A stretch of DNA of 64,000 bases from Bifidobacterium sp. (GCA_024104275.1 JAGGHK010000001.1:558001-622000), one strand, 5' to 3'; counted from the stretch's first letter, positions 1 to 9,355 are shown. Made by a program: numbers and translations. The notes: generated by a model not told the origin, from the letters alone.

Positions 1-66
1 GTCCCGAACATTGTATATCCCAGCCCCTCCACTCAGTTAAGTTTTATTTGCAGTATTAGATTTTCC

Positions 67-1764
67 TTACATTGGTTTATTTTGAGTTGCTAGTCTCTTG
101 AGAGTTTGGACAGCGGATTCGTGATGAGAATCGGAATATGCGAGCAACTGTTCACAGCGGGCCTTGGTCCAGCGAGTTGGGTCGGAGATGTCTAGCGAGA
201 AAAGATGAACGTTCGTATGGTCCATGGGAGCGCCTTCGGCGTCTGTAGTGTATTGAGTTTGCGACGAGGCGATACCGGTCTTATTACCTTGCGAAACGGT
301 GATGTGGGACCAGGAGACGGCGACTACATCGTTTGGGAAACGCTTGATGATTTCGGCACGGAGCCAGGCGCGGGTGTCTTCCGGAGGCTTTGAAACGGCG
401 CGCCGGACCTCGATATCGGCCTGACTTTGGTTTTCATTCAAGCTTAGAGGCACACGTTTAGTCTGCGGCTGCAAACGTGAGAATACCGAATACGATGGAT
501 CCAGCGCGGCCCAGCTCAGGTCGAGAGCGGCCAGCTTCGGGTTAGACCAGTCACTGCCGGTTTTGCGGCGCAGACGCTCAAGCAACTGCCATTTGAGCAA
601 CCATTCAAGGCGCGAGCCCTCATCGGCCATTTTCAGACGTTTGTCGTCACCGGCATGGCGCACAGCGGCCACATCCACCAATGTCTGGCACCACATCGTC
701 ATGATCCGTTTCGTGGGCTCGTCCGGCCACAGTGGTTCTCCCCTGTTATCGCTTCCATAGGTCGCCGCACCTTGTGCAGATACGGCCGAAAACAGACGCA
801 CTTGAATCTGCCAAGCCGTGGTTTCACCTCCCTTTTCAAGGGGCAACTGGGCGGCAAGATTCAAATCATGCGAAACGATGTGCATCGCCTCGACGGGGTC
901 GACCAACTGCAAATCTGCAAGCAAACCGTTAAGGTCACAGGCCGAATCATCGGCATCCGCATGCTCAAGCAGCCACAACAGCATGCTTGTCGTGCCCAGT
1001 TTCAGAGCCTGCGGCACGTCCATGCGGTTGGCATCGCCGACAATGACATGCAACCTGCGATAGTCGCCGGTGACGTGGGATTCGTCACGTGCGTTGACAA
1101 TCGGACGGTCGAAGGTGGTCTGCAGGCCGATGATGGAATGAACATAATCGGCACGCTGGCTCAGCTGATAACCGGCCTCTTCGCTTTTCTCACCAATACC
1201 GACACGGCCGGAACCCGTGTAAATCTGGCGCGAAACGAAATCCAGGGTCATCAGCGATGCGACCTTATCGAACGGGACGCGACGCAGCATCATATAGTTT
1301 TCGTGCGTACCCCAGCTGGCTCCTTTGCCGTCCACATTGTTGCGGTGCAGGACGATGTTGGAACCATTGCGCCTATTGACTTGCTGAGCCGCTTCAAACA
1401 TAATTCGGTCGCCGGCATGGTCGTAGCAGACGGCTTCGAAGGGATCCATGGTCTCCGGTGCGGAATATTCGGGGTGGGCATGGTCAACATAGACACGGCC
1501 GCCATTGGGCGCAATGACATTGACTATCTGCCGTTGCGGCTCGTCAGTGAGCATCTCGGGACGCGCGGCGGCTCGGGGCAAACGGGTACCGCGAGCGTCG
1601 TTCAGCGGATCCTCCTGGCGATAGTCCCAGCGAATATACTGTGTTTCGGGATTCGCGGCACCGCTGACGACATCGAACGAAAGCTGCACCGGGTTGTAAT
1701 GGTCGGCTCCAAGGTCTGAAACAGCGTATTCTGTTTCAGTTCCCATCATTCTGCGTACGCTCAT
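67..1764 (-). CDS. dop: Pup deamidase/depupylase Dop
   Basis: This 565-residue protein is a glutamine-synthetase-fold enzyme of the pupylation pathway. Dop deamidates the C-terminal Gln of Pup and removes Pup from tagged proteins. The N-terminus carries the MGTETEYAV motif shared by Dop and PafA. The Dop-type stretch YVDHAHPEYSAPE follows, and its Asp corresponds to the residue reported as catalytic. The segment WDYRQEDPLNDARG lies in the loop region that separates Dop from PafA. The start at 1764 is chosen because GAGGGGAG lies just upstream; a longer frame to 1857 has no such site and overlaps mpa. It lies 32 nt downstream of mpa on the same strand, so the two are probably co-transcribed. 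Pup and PafA would be expected beyond the left edge. PafA is the alternative assignment but is less likely. Confidence 0.9.
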   Translation of the reverse strand: MSVRRMMGTETEYAVSDLGADHYNPVQLSFDVVSGAANPETQYIRWDYRQEDPLNDARGTRLPRAAARPEMLTDEPQRQIVNVIAPNGGRVYVDHAHPEYSAPETMDPFEAVCYDHAGDRIMFEAAQQVNRRNGSNIVLHRNNVDGKGASWGTHENYMMLRRVPFDKVASLMTLDFVSRQIYTGSGRVGIGEKSEEAGYQLSQRADYVHSIIGLQTTFDRPIVNARDESHVTGDYRRLHVIVGDANRMDVPQALKLGTTSMLLWLLEHADADDSACDLNGLLADLQLVDPVEAMHIVSHDLNLAAQLPLEKGGETTAWQIQVRLFSAVSAQGAATYGSDNRGEPLWPDEPTKRIMTMWCQTLVDVAAVRHAGDDKRLKMADEGSRLEWLLKWQLLERLRRKTGSDWSNPKLAALDLSWAALDPSYSVFSRLQPQTKRVPLSLNENQSQADIEVRRAVSKPPEDTRAWLRAEIIKRFPNDVVAVSWSHITVSQGNKTGIASSQTQYTTDAEGAPMDHTNVHLFSLDISDPTRWTKARCEQLLAYSDSHHESAVQTLKRLATQNKPM

Positions 1765-1796
1765 TCGTCTCGCTCCCCTCGCTTTTCGATACCGGA

Positions 1797-3452
1797 TTAT
1801 TCGGCCGGACGGATACGGACCGCGTGACCGCCGGCGATGCCGTTGATCTTCGACCATTGCACCGGGTCGGAGTCCGTGACCGAATCGCTGGTCTCATTGA
1901 ACTCGTCATCTACGGCCCGAAGCACCGCGTCCGCACTGATTTCCATCGGCCGGCCGAGCATAATCGAATCCTTGACGGCGTGGGTTTTGACGCGATCGAC
2001 GATGTTTTTGAGCATCGCCCCGCTCATCACATCGGCCAAGGTGACCCTCGACCACCGGCCCTGGTCGTCACACACGTCACAAATATGCCGCTGAGAATCG
2101 TCTCCATAGGCACTGTCGACCAAGACCTTGGTCAGCGTTTCTGCACTCTGACCGGGTTCGTATGGCAGATTGTAGGTGAGATAATGCGATACAATTTGTG
2201 CCGCGGCTTCTTTATTCGGCCGGTCAATGCGAATCTTGACGTCAAGACGGCCAGGACGCAGCACGGCAGGATCGATCATATCCACGCGGTTCGAAGCCCC
2301 GATGACCATCACGTTGTCTAGGCTTTCCACACCGTCAAGTTCGGCCAGGAACTGCGGGACGATGGTGGTTTCCACATCGCTGGAAACGCCGGAACCTCGC
2401 GTACGCAGCAACGAATCCATCTCGTCGATGAAGACGATGACCGGCTTGCCCTCGGCTGCACGGGTTCGTGCCCGTTTGAAGATCAGACGAATCAGCCGTT
2501 CCGACTCCCCTACGTACTTGTTCAGGAGTTCAGGGCCTTTGACCGAAAGGAACACGCCATTTTCGGCATCACCACCGGAAAGCGCGTTAGCAACGGCCTT
2601 GGCGATCAGCGTCTTGCCGTTGCCAGGAGGCCCGTAGAGCAGCACACCCTTGGGAGGGCGCAAGTCGTAGCGTTCGAAGAGTTTACGGTGCAGGAAAGGC
2701 AGTTCGACGGCATCCTTGATACGCTCAATCTGCGAGTCAAGACCACCGATGTCGTCGAAGGTGGCATCCGGCGTCTGTTCCAGCACCAGATCCGTGGCGT
2801 TCTCCACTGGCAGCACCTCTAGTGCCATCCGTGCCATACTGTCCATCAAGACGCGAGCCGAGGGCTCGATGACGACGTCCGCGAGCGCACTCGCCCGTTC
2901 GATGAGCGTAACATTGCCGGATTCGTCGGCGACCATAAGCCGTCCGTCATCCAATGCCTGCTTGACGATACGAACGGTACCGACGATCGGCAACCCCCGC
3001 TGTTCGACCAGAACCATGTTCTCGTTCAAAAGCACCGTTCTGCCACCGACCAGACGTGAGGCAGGCACATTCGAAGCGACCCGCACGATAAGCCGTCGGT
3101 TGCCAGAAAGCACTTCGGCTTTGGCGTGCTGCACGCCCTGTTCATCGGTGCTGCACGAGTCCACGCGCACCATTGTGGCGAAGTTCAACGGCGGCGAGGC
3201 CATCAACCCAAGCTGGGACTTCGCCTTCTGCAGCTCCTTGCCCGCACGGGTCAAAGCAACGGCGAGCGCATGGTTCTTGGCCCGCAGATTGTCGTTCTCG
3301 CGCGCAAAGTCGCCGAGCGTTTCGCCATGCCCGGTATGCGAATCGAGACTACGCTTCGTACCGGAGCTCCCCGCGTTGCCCGTTTCGGTCGCATCATGCG
3401 TTCCGTTTTGGTCGGATACTTGTCCGTTGTCGCCTTGCTCGCCGTCACTCAT
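1797..3452 (-). CDS. mpa: AAA ATPase Mpa/ARC, proteasome-associated-type ring ATPase
   Basis: This is a 551-residue AAA ATPase of the Mpa/ARC family that unfolds pupylated proteins. After a low-complexity N-terminus (about residues 1-45) come a coiled coil (about 48-82), OB-like domains (about 90-200) and one AAA module. Walker A is GPPGNGKT (about 274-281) and Walker B is VIVFIDEMDS (about 338-347). The C-terminus ends in VRIRPAE, so I do not see the GQYL-type tail that proteasome-docking Mpa proteins use. ATG at 3452 is preceded by GTG at 3455 in frame; a GAAGTGG-like site upstream could serve either. It heads an operon with dop. In bifidobacteria this family is usually annotated as ARC. 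Confidence 0.92.
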   Translation of the reverse strand: MSDGEQGDNGQVSDQNGTHDATETGNAGSSGTKRSLDSHTGHGETLGDFARENDNLRAKNHALAVALTRAGKELQKAKSQLGLMASPPLNFATMVRVDSCSTDEQGVQHAKAEVLSGNRRLIVRVASNVPASRLVGGRTVLLNENMVLVEQRGLPIVGTVRIVKQALDDGRLMVADESGNVTLIERASALADVVIEPSARVLMDSMARMALEVLPVENATDLVLEQTPDATFDDIGGLDSQIERIKDAVELPFLHRKLFERYDLRPPKGVLLYGPPGNGKTLIAKAVANALSGGDAENGVFLSVKGPELLNKYVGESERLIRLIFKRARTRAAEGKPVIVFIDEMDSLLRTRGSGVSSDVETTIVPQFLAELDGVESLDNVMVIGASNRVDMIDPAVLRPGRLDVKIRIDRPNKEAAAQIVSHYLTYNLPYEPGQSAETLTKVLVDSAYGDDSQRHICDVCDDQGRWSRVTLADVMSGAMLKNIVDRVKTHAVKDSIMLGRPMEISADAVLRAVDDEFNETSDSVTDSDPVQWSKINGIAGGHAVRIRPAE

Positions 3453-3486
3453 CACAAATCCACTTCTTTTTTAAACCCGCTTGAAC

Positions 3487-4338
3487 TCAATCCACATCGA
3501 GCGGTATGCGATGGGTCGGTGCCGGATAACGCTTATCAAGCTGTGCTAAATCCTCGTCGGTCAGTTCGATGCCGGCTGCGCCGATGTTGGCACGCATATG
3601 CTCGGGGTTCGAGGTCTGCGGGATGACCAAGGTATTGCCGTCCCGCACTGCCCAAGCAATCAGGAGCTCATAGGTGGAAACGCCGTGACGCTGCGCTACC
3701 TGACGAACAGTGGCATCCTGCAACATACTGGTCTTCAAATCGTTGGCGAGGCCGCCGACCGGGCTGTAGGCGATCAGTGGGATATGGCGCTCTCGCTGCC
3801 ACGGCAGCAGATCGTATTCCACGCCGCGTGACTCGATATTGTAGAGGTCCTCATTGGCAGCGACGTTGCCACCGGCGGGAAGCGCCACCAGTTCCTGCAT
3901 GTCTGGAATATCGAAGTTCGAAACGCCCCAAGAACGAATTTTGCCGGTTTCGCGGAGTCTGTCGAGTTCGGCGACAGTTTCTTCAAGGGGAATCGAGCCG
4001 CGCCAATGGTAAAGATACAGGTCGAGATGATCGGTCTGAAGCCGTTTCAGGCTGGCATCAAGATGCTGCTCCATCACCGCCTTGGAAGCATTGTCCGGCT
4101 TTACTTTGGAGATAAGAAAAATATCGTCGCGGTTGAACGGCTTGAGCGCCTCACCGACCAGGGTTTCGGATTTTCCGTCGCCATACACCTCTGCGGTGTC
4201 GATAGCCCTCGCCCCGGCTTCGATGCCGGTTCGAATCGCCGCGACCTCTTCATCGTGCTTTTCCGTATCATTGCCCATGTGCCACGTGCCGATGCCGACC
4301 GCCGGCACAGTTTGCCCTGCAATGTTCAGTTTCCTCAT
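3487..4338 (-). CDS. Aldo/keto reductase
   Basis: This 283-residue TIM-barrel oxidoreductase belongs to the aldo/keto reductase superfamily and reduces carbonyls with NAD(P)H. The catalytic tetrad is visible as Asp47 and Tyr52 (IDTAEVYG), Lys78 (ISKVK) and His111 (LYHWRG). The signature GVSNFD and the phosphate-binding IPQTSNPEH near the C-terminus also fit, and the length is normal. The start has AAGGAAGG upstream. It sits 34 nt upstream of mpa on the same strand, but nothing links it functionally to pupylation. The substrate cannot be told from sequence; the 2,5-diketo-gluconate reductase type and general aldehyde reductases are both possible. Confidence 0.88.
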   Translation of the reverse strand: MRKLNIAGQTVPAVGIGTWHMGNDTEKHDEEVAAIRTGIEAGARAIDTAEVYGDGKSETLVGEALKPFNRDDIFLISKVKPDNASKAVMEQHLDASLKRLQTDHLDLYLYHWRGSIPLEETVAELDRLRETGKIRSWGVSNFDIPDMQELVALPAGGNVAANEDLYNIESRGVEYDLLPWQRERHIPLIAYSPVGGLANDLKTSMLQDATVRQVAQRHGVSTYELLIAWAVRDGNTLVIPQTSNPEHMRANIGAAGIELTDEDLAQLDKRYPAPTHRIPLDVD

Positions 4339-4424
4339 AGCATGCCTTCCTTGTGCATTTCACACTTCAAGTGCGTTACCTTTTGCTTTCGCTTTGCCAG
4401 TCTAGCGGCTTTAAGCCTTCAATC

Positions 4425-5459
4425 TCAATCGACGTAAGCATCTGCGGACAAGCGAGCGCCACGGGCCCAATCAGCGGCGCGCATGGCCTTCTTGCCCTGC
4501 GCCTTGACTTCTTCAAGCTCAAGAGGCGCAGTGGCAGTGCCTATCCACACATGCTTTTTGGTACTCGCCAGCATGCCGGGTTTCAGGTCGACGGGAACCT
4601 GCGAGTCGTTGGCATCGACGGGACGCGCCTTCAGGACATGGAACGGCTCGGCGTCGCCCATATCGCGTTCAGTACTTAACGAAACCACGTTTTTATCCGA
4701 TGCAGCTTGCATGCGGGAATCATCGCTTGCCCCTTGTGGATGCAGCATGCACCATGCACCCGGTTCGGGGGTGCAGGCGCGAATCTGCCGATCGACGGCG
4801 AAAACAGGAACATCGAAACGGATGCGTGCATCTTCGTGCGTGATTTTCTTGGCCACTTCGTAGGCACCCTGTGGTTGCGCCTGTTGCACAATTCGGCCTT
4901 CGGCCATAGCCGTCAACGCCGAGGCCAACAGGTGCGAACCGTCCTCGGCGAGCCGGGAAAGGATATCCCCTGAAGTCTCATGCGCGCCGATCTCGCAAGT
5001 CGACTGTGCCAGAATCGGACCGGTATCCATGCCCTTGGTAAGTCTGAAAACGGTGGCACCAGTAATGGTGTCGCCGCTCCAAACGGAACGCTGCACCGGG
5101 GCCGCACCGCGCCATTGCGGCAGCAACGAGAAATGCAGGTTGTACCAGCCCATCGGCAGCGCACCCAAAACGTCTTCCTTGAGGATTTTGCCATAGGCGA
5201 CCACCGCACCTGCTTCGGCACCGGTTACCTTGAGCTCGGCGATGAAGGTCGGTTCCTTCGGATCACATTCCAGAACGGGTATGCCAAGGTCCAGCGCGGC
5301 CTCTTTGACCGGACTTGGAGTCAGTTTTCGTCCACGGCCCTGAGGCGCATCCGGCCTGGTAAGCACGGCGACGACCTCGAAATGCTCCTTGTCTTCGGCC
5401 AACCGGCGCAACGCGGGAACCGCCACTTCCGGGGTTCCGGCAAACAACACTTTCAACAT
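4425..5459 (-). CDS. fmt: Methionyl-tRNA formyltransferase
   Basis: This 344-residue cytosolic enzyme formylates initiator Met-tRNA using 10-formyl-tetrahydrofolate. The N-terminal formyltransferase domain begins LKVLFAGTPEVAVPALRRL and contains the folate-site motif SLLPQWRGAAPVQ. A C-terminal OB-type tRNA-binding domain covers about residues 220-344. An insertion with DSRMQAASDKNVVS lies in the C-terminal domain and makes the protein slightly longer than the usual 310-330. The start at 5459 is set by AAAGGA a few bases upstream; a 10-residue upstream extension has no better site. It is followed 87 nt downstream by the aldo/keto reductase on the same strand. Confidence 0.95.
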   Translation of the reverse strand: MLKVLFAGTPEVAVPALRRLAEDKEHFEVVAVLTRPDAPQGRGRKLTPSPVKEAALDLGIPVLECDPKEPTFIAELKVTGAEAGAVVAYGKILKEDVLGALPMGWYNLHFSLLPQWRGAAPVQRSVWSGDTITGATVFRLTKGMDTGPILAQSTCEIGAHETSGDILSRLAEDGSHLLASALTAMAEGRIVQQAQPQGAYEVAKKITHEDARIRFDVPVFAVDRQIRACTPEPGAWCMLHPQGASDDSRMQAASDKNVVSLSTERDMGDAEPFHVLKARPVDANDSQVPVDLKPGMLASTKKHVWIGTATAPLELEEVKAQGKKAMRAADWARGARLSADAYVD

Positions 5460-5619
5460 GGAAATTCCTTTCATCATCGCCCAATTCAAGCAGACACTAT
5501 ACGAATGACCAAATTATCGCAACAAGGTCACAATGCTCATAACCGACCCGTCCACACCCTCGGAAAGCCAATCATCCATCAATCCTTGGAAACAAAAGAA
5601 CCATGGACTGCCTGCGAGC

Positions 5620-6327
5620 TCAATCCTGAATGTCGGGGATGCCGATGCCGTTTTGCCTAAGCAATGCCCTTAATTTCGCGGAATCATTGAATCGTACACC
5701 GCGTATACCGGCAGAGTTGGCGCCTACGATGTTCATGGCCTTGTCATCGACGAACAGGGCGGTATCGGCAGGAATGCCGAACCGTTTCAGCGCGAATTCG
5801 AAGATGTCGCGATGCGGCTTGCGCAGCTTCACGTAACCGGAGACCACGGCGTCATCCAGATCGCTTAAAATCGGATAGAACTTCCTGGCCGGAGGGAACA
5901 GTTCCGTCGCCCAGTTCGACAGGCCCCACACACCGATGCCGGCGGCCTTGAGATCATTGACCAAAACACGCATACCTTGAACCGGGCCGACAAGCGAATC
6001 CTCGAAATTCTTGAAATAATAGTCGAGCATATCGGCCCATGGTTCGCCATACTGCTTGCGCACCGAAGCCACGGCCTGAACCGAAGTCCCCCCGATATCC
6101 ATGGCGTCGCTGGCATCGTAAAACCCCGAAACGTCATTGTCGAGGAATCTGTCGGTCAACTCCTGCGAATATCGCGGCAACATGACCGCCTGCGGATCCC
6201 AATTGACCAATACATTACCAAAATCGAAGACCACGTTCTCGATCGGTTTGCCATCGGCACCTTTCGCCGCATCGTCGGACTTGATTACGTTGTAATCCAT
6301 TTCCGGTTCACCCGGCCAGCCTTTCAT
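5620..6327 (-). CDS. HAD-superfamily hydrolase, subclass IA, YihX-like
   Basis: This 235-residue phosphatase-type protein has HAD motif I in VVFDFGNVLVNWD, with the first Asp as predicted nucleophile. Motif II Ser/Thr is in GLSNWA, motif III Lys in RKPHRDIF and motif IV in FVDDKAMN. The FDFGNVLVNWD form resembles the YihX-type sugar-phosphate phosphatases. The start at 6327 is well supported by AAGGAGGAG seven bases upstream, and an upstream extension to 6348 is rejected for that reason. The substrate is unknown. It lies between fmt and priA on the same strand, so it may be in their transcript. Confidence 0.85.
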   Translation of the reverse strand: MKGWPGEPEMDYNVIKSDDAAKGADGKPIENVVFDFGNVLVNWDPQAVMLPRYSQELTDRFLDNDVSGFYDASDAMDIGGTSVQAVASVRKQYGEPWADMLDYYFKNFEDSLVGPVQGMRVLVNDLKAAGIGVWGLSNWATELFPPARKFYPILSDLDDAVVSGYVKLRKPHRDIFEFALKRFGIPADTALFVDDKAMNIVGANSAGIRGVRFNDSAKLRALLRQNGIGIPDIQD

Positions 6328-6415
6328 GGCTCCTCCTTGGAAAAACACTCACTATCCTAACTGTTTCCATGCTTTCATGGCACAACGACGAAAGCCTCGA
6401 CATCGTCGCTATCGG

Positions 6416-9142
6416 CTAAATCAAATCCTTGGGGTCAAGCTGGAAACGCAACTCGCCAGGTGCGCGCGAAGCTACATGGCGAGCCACTTCGGTATGCAGA
6501 CGCTTGGCAAGCTGGGCACGCAGGCGTTGCGGGACGCGCACGACGGCTTTGACGCGGTCCTGAGTCGCCTCCAGCTCGCGCGCATCCACAGTCCTGGGCT
6601 GGGCAATGGGCACTGGGCCAAGGACAGACGGGAGCTCGCCGACTTCGGTATTGACCTGGGCCCAATCACCGGTCAACGCCCCTATATTATTCAACGTTTC
6701 CATCACCGCGTCCCTGCGCCCCCACACGCAAGCCACAGCAAACACCGGGGAAAGGCCTGTCTCGGCACGTTCGTCGAGCTCTCTGGCGGCCAGGATGCGG
6801 GAATCCCATTGCTTGAGCGATTCCGCGATGGCAGGGTCGGTTTCGCCGATCAGGAGAACCTGCCCACCATCCTTGCGGCAGGCGCACATCGCAGCGGCGC
6901 GCATCCAGGCAGTAAGCGCATCGATACGCGCGTCCACTCCCGGGGCGTAGAGGCTCGTCCATGCGTCGAGAATCGCTACGGCTTGGTAATTGCCAATACC
7001 GCCGTCTTCCATACGCACGCGCGGCTCGGCCTCCGGCGTCGCGATGACGATTAGCGGACGGTCCGGCACCCATTCGACGATGCCGCCCCGCTGGCTTGGG
7101 CTGGAAAGCACCATCGGTATATCGCGGAACAAGTGCTGCAATTGTGCGGCGGTTCCGGCAGCGCCGACACGCACGACACTCATGCGTTTGCCGTGGCAAT
7201 GAGGGCATGTCCAATCGCTGGCCGGGGCCCCGCACCACCGGCATCGCGGCGCTCCCCCGCGTACCTGCTGCAATGGGCCTGTACAACGAGGGCAACGGGC
7301 CTGCCGATGGCATCGTGCACAACTCAATACTTCGGCGATGCCGTCGTGCGGGATGGAAAAGAGAATCGGGCTTTTTTCCAAAGCTTGCGAAAGCACACGA
7401 ACGGCTGTATGAGGCACGCGGGCGCCGATGGACGGGTCGGCCAGACGTGCCAATTCGTCTCGGTTAAGCCAACGAACCCACGGCGATACATCTTCAACCA
7501 CGGCCGGCAACGGGTGCACCGCCGTGCTGAACCCGCTGACCGGCGTCTCGCAGACTTCGACGTGGCAGGTCGGCTCGGTGGAAAATATCGCGTCGTCAGC
7601 TTCCGCCTTTTCCCGTTTCGTTAATTCCTCGGATTCTTGAGCTTGTCCTAGATTCTCATCATCATGTAGCGGATAGGTCTCACCAGTTTCCAATATCGGT
7701 TCTGACACATTTATATCGGAATCAATCTCAGTTTCGAATCCAGTTTTATTCAGCGTCGTTGCAACCGTATCGGCAATCACATTTTTTGCAGCGTCCATCG
7801 CAGAAGACGTAACATTCAAACCAGAACTAACTGCAGTAGCGATTTCGCCTCTTGCAGCATTGGCAGCATTCGCGAATGTGTTTTGTGCAGCAGAAGTCGC
7901 AGAGGCCACATCACCTGCAACCGATTTGGCAGCGTTCTCAATCATTCCGCCAGCTGCATGGATACCGTTGGAAATCAAGGACACGGAATCAGCAATACCA
8001 TCTTTAAAACCTAGGTTGGATGCCAAATTACCCCCGGAAGATTCCACAATTCTAGCAGCATTCCCGCTTGCCTCCCACTCGCTGGTGGCGCTGCGGGCGT
8101 TGGCCATGGCCACAAAGGTACCGGCGTGAAGCTTGGCACGCAGACGCAGCACCCCTCTCGCAGCGGCGTACGGCATCATGCCGTCAGCGTTCTGATACGC
8201 CGAATCTTCAAGGATGGCGAAGAGGCCAGGCCCTTCGACCGGCGCGTACATCGCCGCCCTGGTGCCGATGACGCAACGCACTTGCCCGCTCGTGGCCGCA
8301 AGGTAGGAACGATAACGCTCGGAAGGAGCCATCGCTGCAGAGAGCAGGGCAAAATCACCCTTGAAACCGCCGTTGTTGGCGTTCGTCTTCTGAAATGGTT
8401 TCAAGCCGAATCGTCGCAACGCAGCCGCAACGTCATTGACTTCGCGCATGGTCGGCAGCACCAGCACGGCGGTTCTGCCGGACTTGAGCGACAGGCAAGC
8501 CAAGTAGGCCAGATCTCGCGCCCATCGATCGGCCCCGGGCAAGGCGTCAACGACGAATGAGGCGAATTCCCCGCCACTCAACGCATCCTGCAACGCTACG
8601 GCCTGGTCATAACTCGCCCGCAGATGTTGCGACCCCTGCTCGAGCTCGTCTTCGTCAAGCTTCACGCGACCCCGGCTTCCGACCCAGGTTCCGGACATCG
8701 CCAGATGCTGTTCTTTATCGACTTTGGCGACTCTTGGAGGCACGGCAAGACGCAGAATATTGGCCGGCGTGCCGCCGTATGCTTCGGCGACGGCGGTGAT
8801 GTCGCGACGCATCGAGGACGAAACCAGCACGTCCGGGGTCATCACCCGTTCGATATAACGCAGTGCGGAAGCTGCGGTATGACTTTTTTCGACACGGTTC
8901 CAGATGATGCCGTTGACCCGTCTGCCACCAAAACGCACGCGTACCATGACGCCCGGCTGCGCAGCATCGGAGAATTTCTCGTCGATGAGATAATCGAACG
9001 TCTGGCCCAGATGGGTGGCCTGCACGTCCAGCACGACCTGCGCAATCGGATTTTCCGCGGCCGAGGTATGGGTGACCGTCTTGCGGCGCTTGCGCGGGGC
9101 CAGCCCGGCGAGCGCGGGTTGTTCGGCCTGCGGTTCACTCAT
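6416..9142 (-). CDS. priA: Primosomal protein N' (PriA-like), degenerate helicase with an internal Ala-rich insertion
   Basis: This 908-residue protein matches actinobacterial PriA, the replication-restart factor. The N-terminal DNA-binding region (HLGQTFDYLIDEKFS, VRVRFGGRRVNGIIW) is recognisable. The zinc-binding Cys cluster lies around residues 606-653 (CARCHRQARCPRC, CRWCG, CPHC). At the place of the usual GxTGSGKT loop (about residue 200) I read DALPGADRWARD, so Walker A is lost, as is common in actinobacterial PriA. Roughly residues 365-550 form an insertion that is Ala-rich and helical (SAAQNTFANAANAARGEI), then acidic, encoded by visibly AT-richer DNA. The ATG at 9142 follows a weak GGAA. 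DNA binding is likely retained; ATP-driven unwinding is doubtful. Confidence 0.85.
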   Translation of the reverse strand: MSEPQAEQPALAGLAPRKRRKTVTHTSAAENPIAQVVLDVQATHLGQTFDYLIDEKFSDAAQPGVMVRVRFGGRRVNGIIWNRVEKSHTAASALRYIERVMTPDVLVSSSMRRDITAVAEAYGGTPANILRLAVPPRVAKVDKEQHLAMSGTWVGSRGRVKLDEDELEQGSQHLRASYDQAVALQDALSGGEFASFVVDALPGADRWARDLAYLACLSLKSGRTAVLVLPTMREVNDVAAALRRFGLKPFQKTNANNGGFKGDFALLSAAMAPSERYRSYLAATSGQVRCVIGTRAAMYAPVEGPGLFAILEDSAYQNADGMMPYAAARGVLRLRAKLHAGTFVAMANARSATSEWEASGNAARIVESSGGNLASNLGFKDGIADSVSLISNGIHAAGGMIENAAKSVAGDVASATSAAQNTFANAANAARGEIATAVSSGLNVTSSAMDAAKNVIADTVATTLNKTGFETEIDSDINVSEPILETGETYPLHDDENLGQAQESEELTKREKAEADDAIFSTEPTCHVEVCETPVSGFSTAVHPLPAVVEDVSPWVRWLNRDELARLADPSIGARVPHTAVRVLSQALEKSPILFSIPHDGIAEVLSCARCHRQARCPRCTGPLQQVRGGAPRCRWCGAPASDWTCPHCHGKRMSVVRVGAAGTAAQLQHLFRDIPMVLSSPSQRGGIVEWVPDRPLIVIATPEAEPRVRMEDGGIGNYQAVAILDAWTSLYAPGVDARIDALTAWMRAAAMCACRKDGGQVLLIGETDPAIAESLKQWDSRILAARELDERAETGLSPVFAVACVWGRRDAVMETLNNIGALTGDWAQVNTEVGELPSVLGPVPIAQPRTVDARELEATQDRVKAVVRVPQRLRAQLAKRLHTEVARHVASRAPGELRFQLDPKDLI

Positions 9143-9158
9143 GATTCCATGATAACGT

Positions 9159-9311
9159 GGCTCACAAATTTTCGACACGTTTAAATTTTGTGAGCCAAAT
9201 GAACATTGGCCCTAAGCGTAATGGCTTCATTCCAGCCCTAACCACCTATGCTCTAAGCACAATGTTCGTTTGAGACTCACATTTTTTAGGGCAGGTCAAA
9301 AAATGTGAGCC
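9159..9311. repeat. Compound inverted repeat between cfa and priA
   Basis: Two similar short hairpins flank a larger dyad. The first is GGCTCACAAATTTT (9159-9172) against AAATTTTGTGAGCC (9183-9196). The second is GACTCACATTTTTT (9274-9287) against AAAAAATGTGAGCC (9298-9311). In addition, 9183-9208 (AAATTTTGTGAGCC then AAATGAACATTG) is an imperfect inverted copy of 9258-9287 (CAATGTTCGTTT then GACTCACATTTTTT). The whole 150-bp block could therefore fold as a long branched hairpin. It lies downstream of the cfa terminator and directly before priA. It could be a small non-autonomous repeat or a 5' leader structure of priA. Confidence 0.6.
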
Positions 9312-9322
9312 TCGTCCAGCAT

Positions 9323-9355
9323 AAAAAATGCCACGGCCGAAACCGTGGCATTTTT
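9323..9355 (-). terminator. Intrinsic terminator of cfa
   Basis: On the minus strand AATGCCACGG and CCGTGGCATT pair around a short loop and are followed by TTTTTT. It begins 14 nt after the cfa stop codon. Confidence 0.9.

Noticed and set aside
655-1719. 354-residue plus-strand open frame opposite dop
   Set aside because: Mirrors Dop, whose motifs are clear on the other strand.
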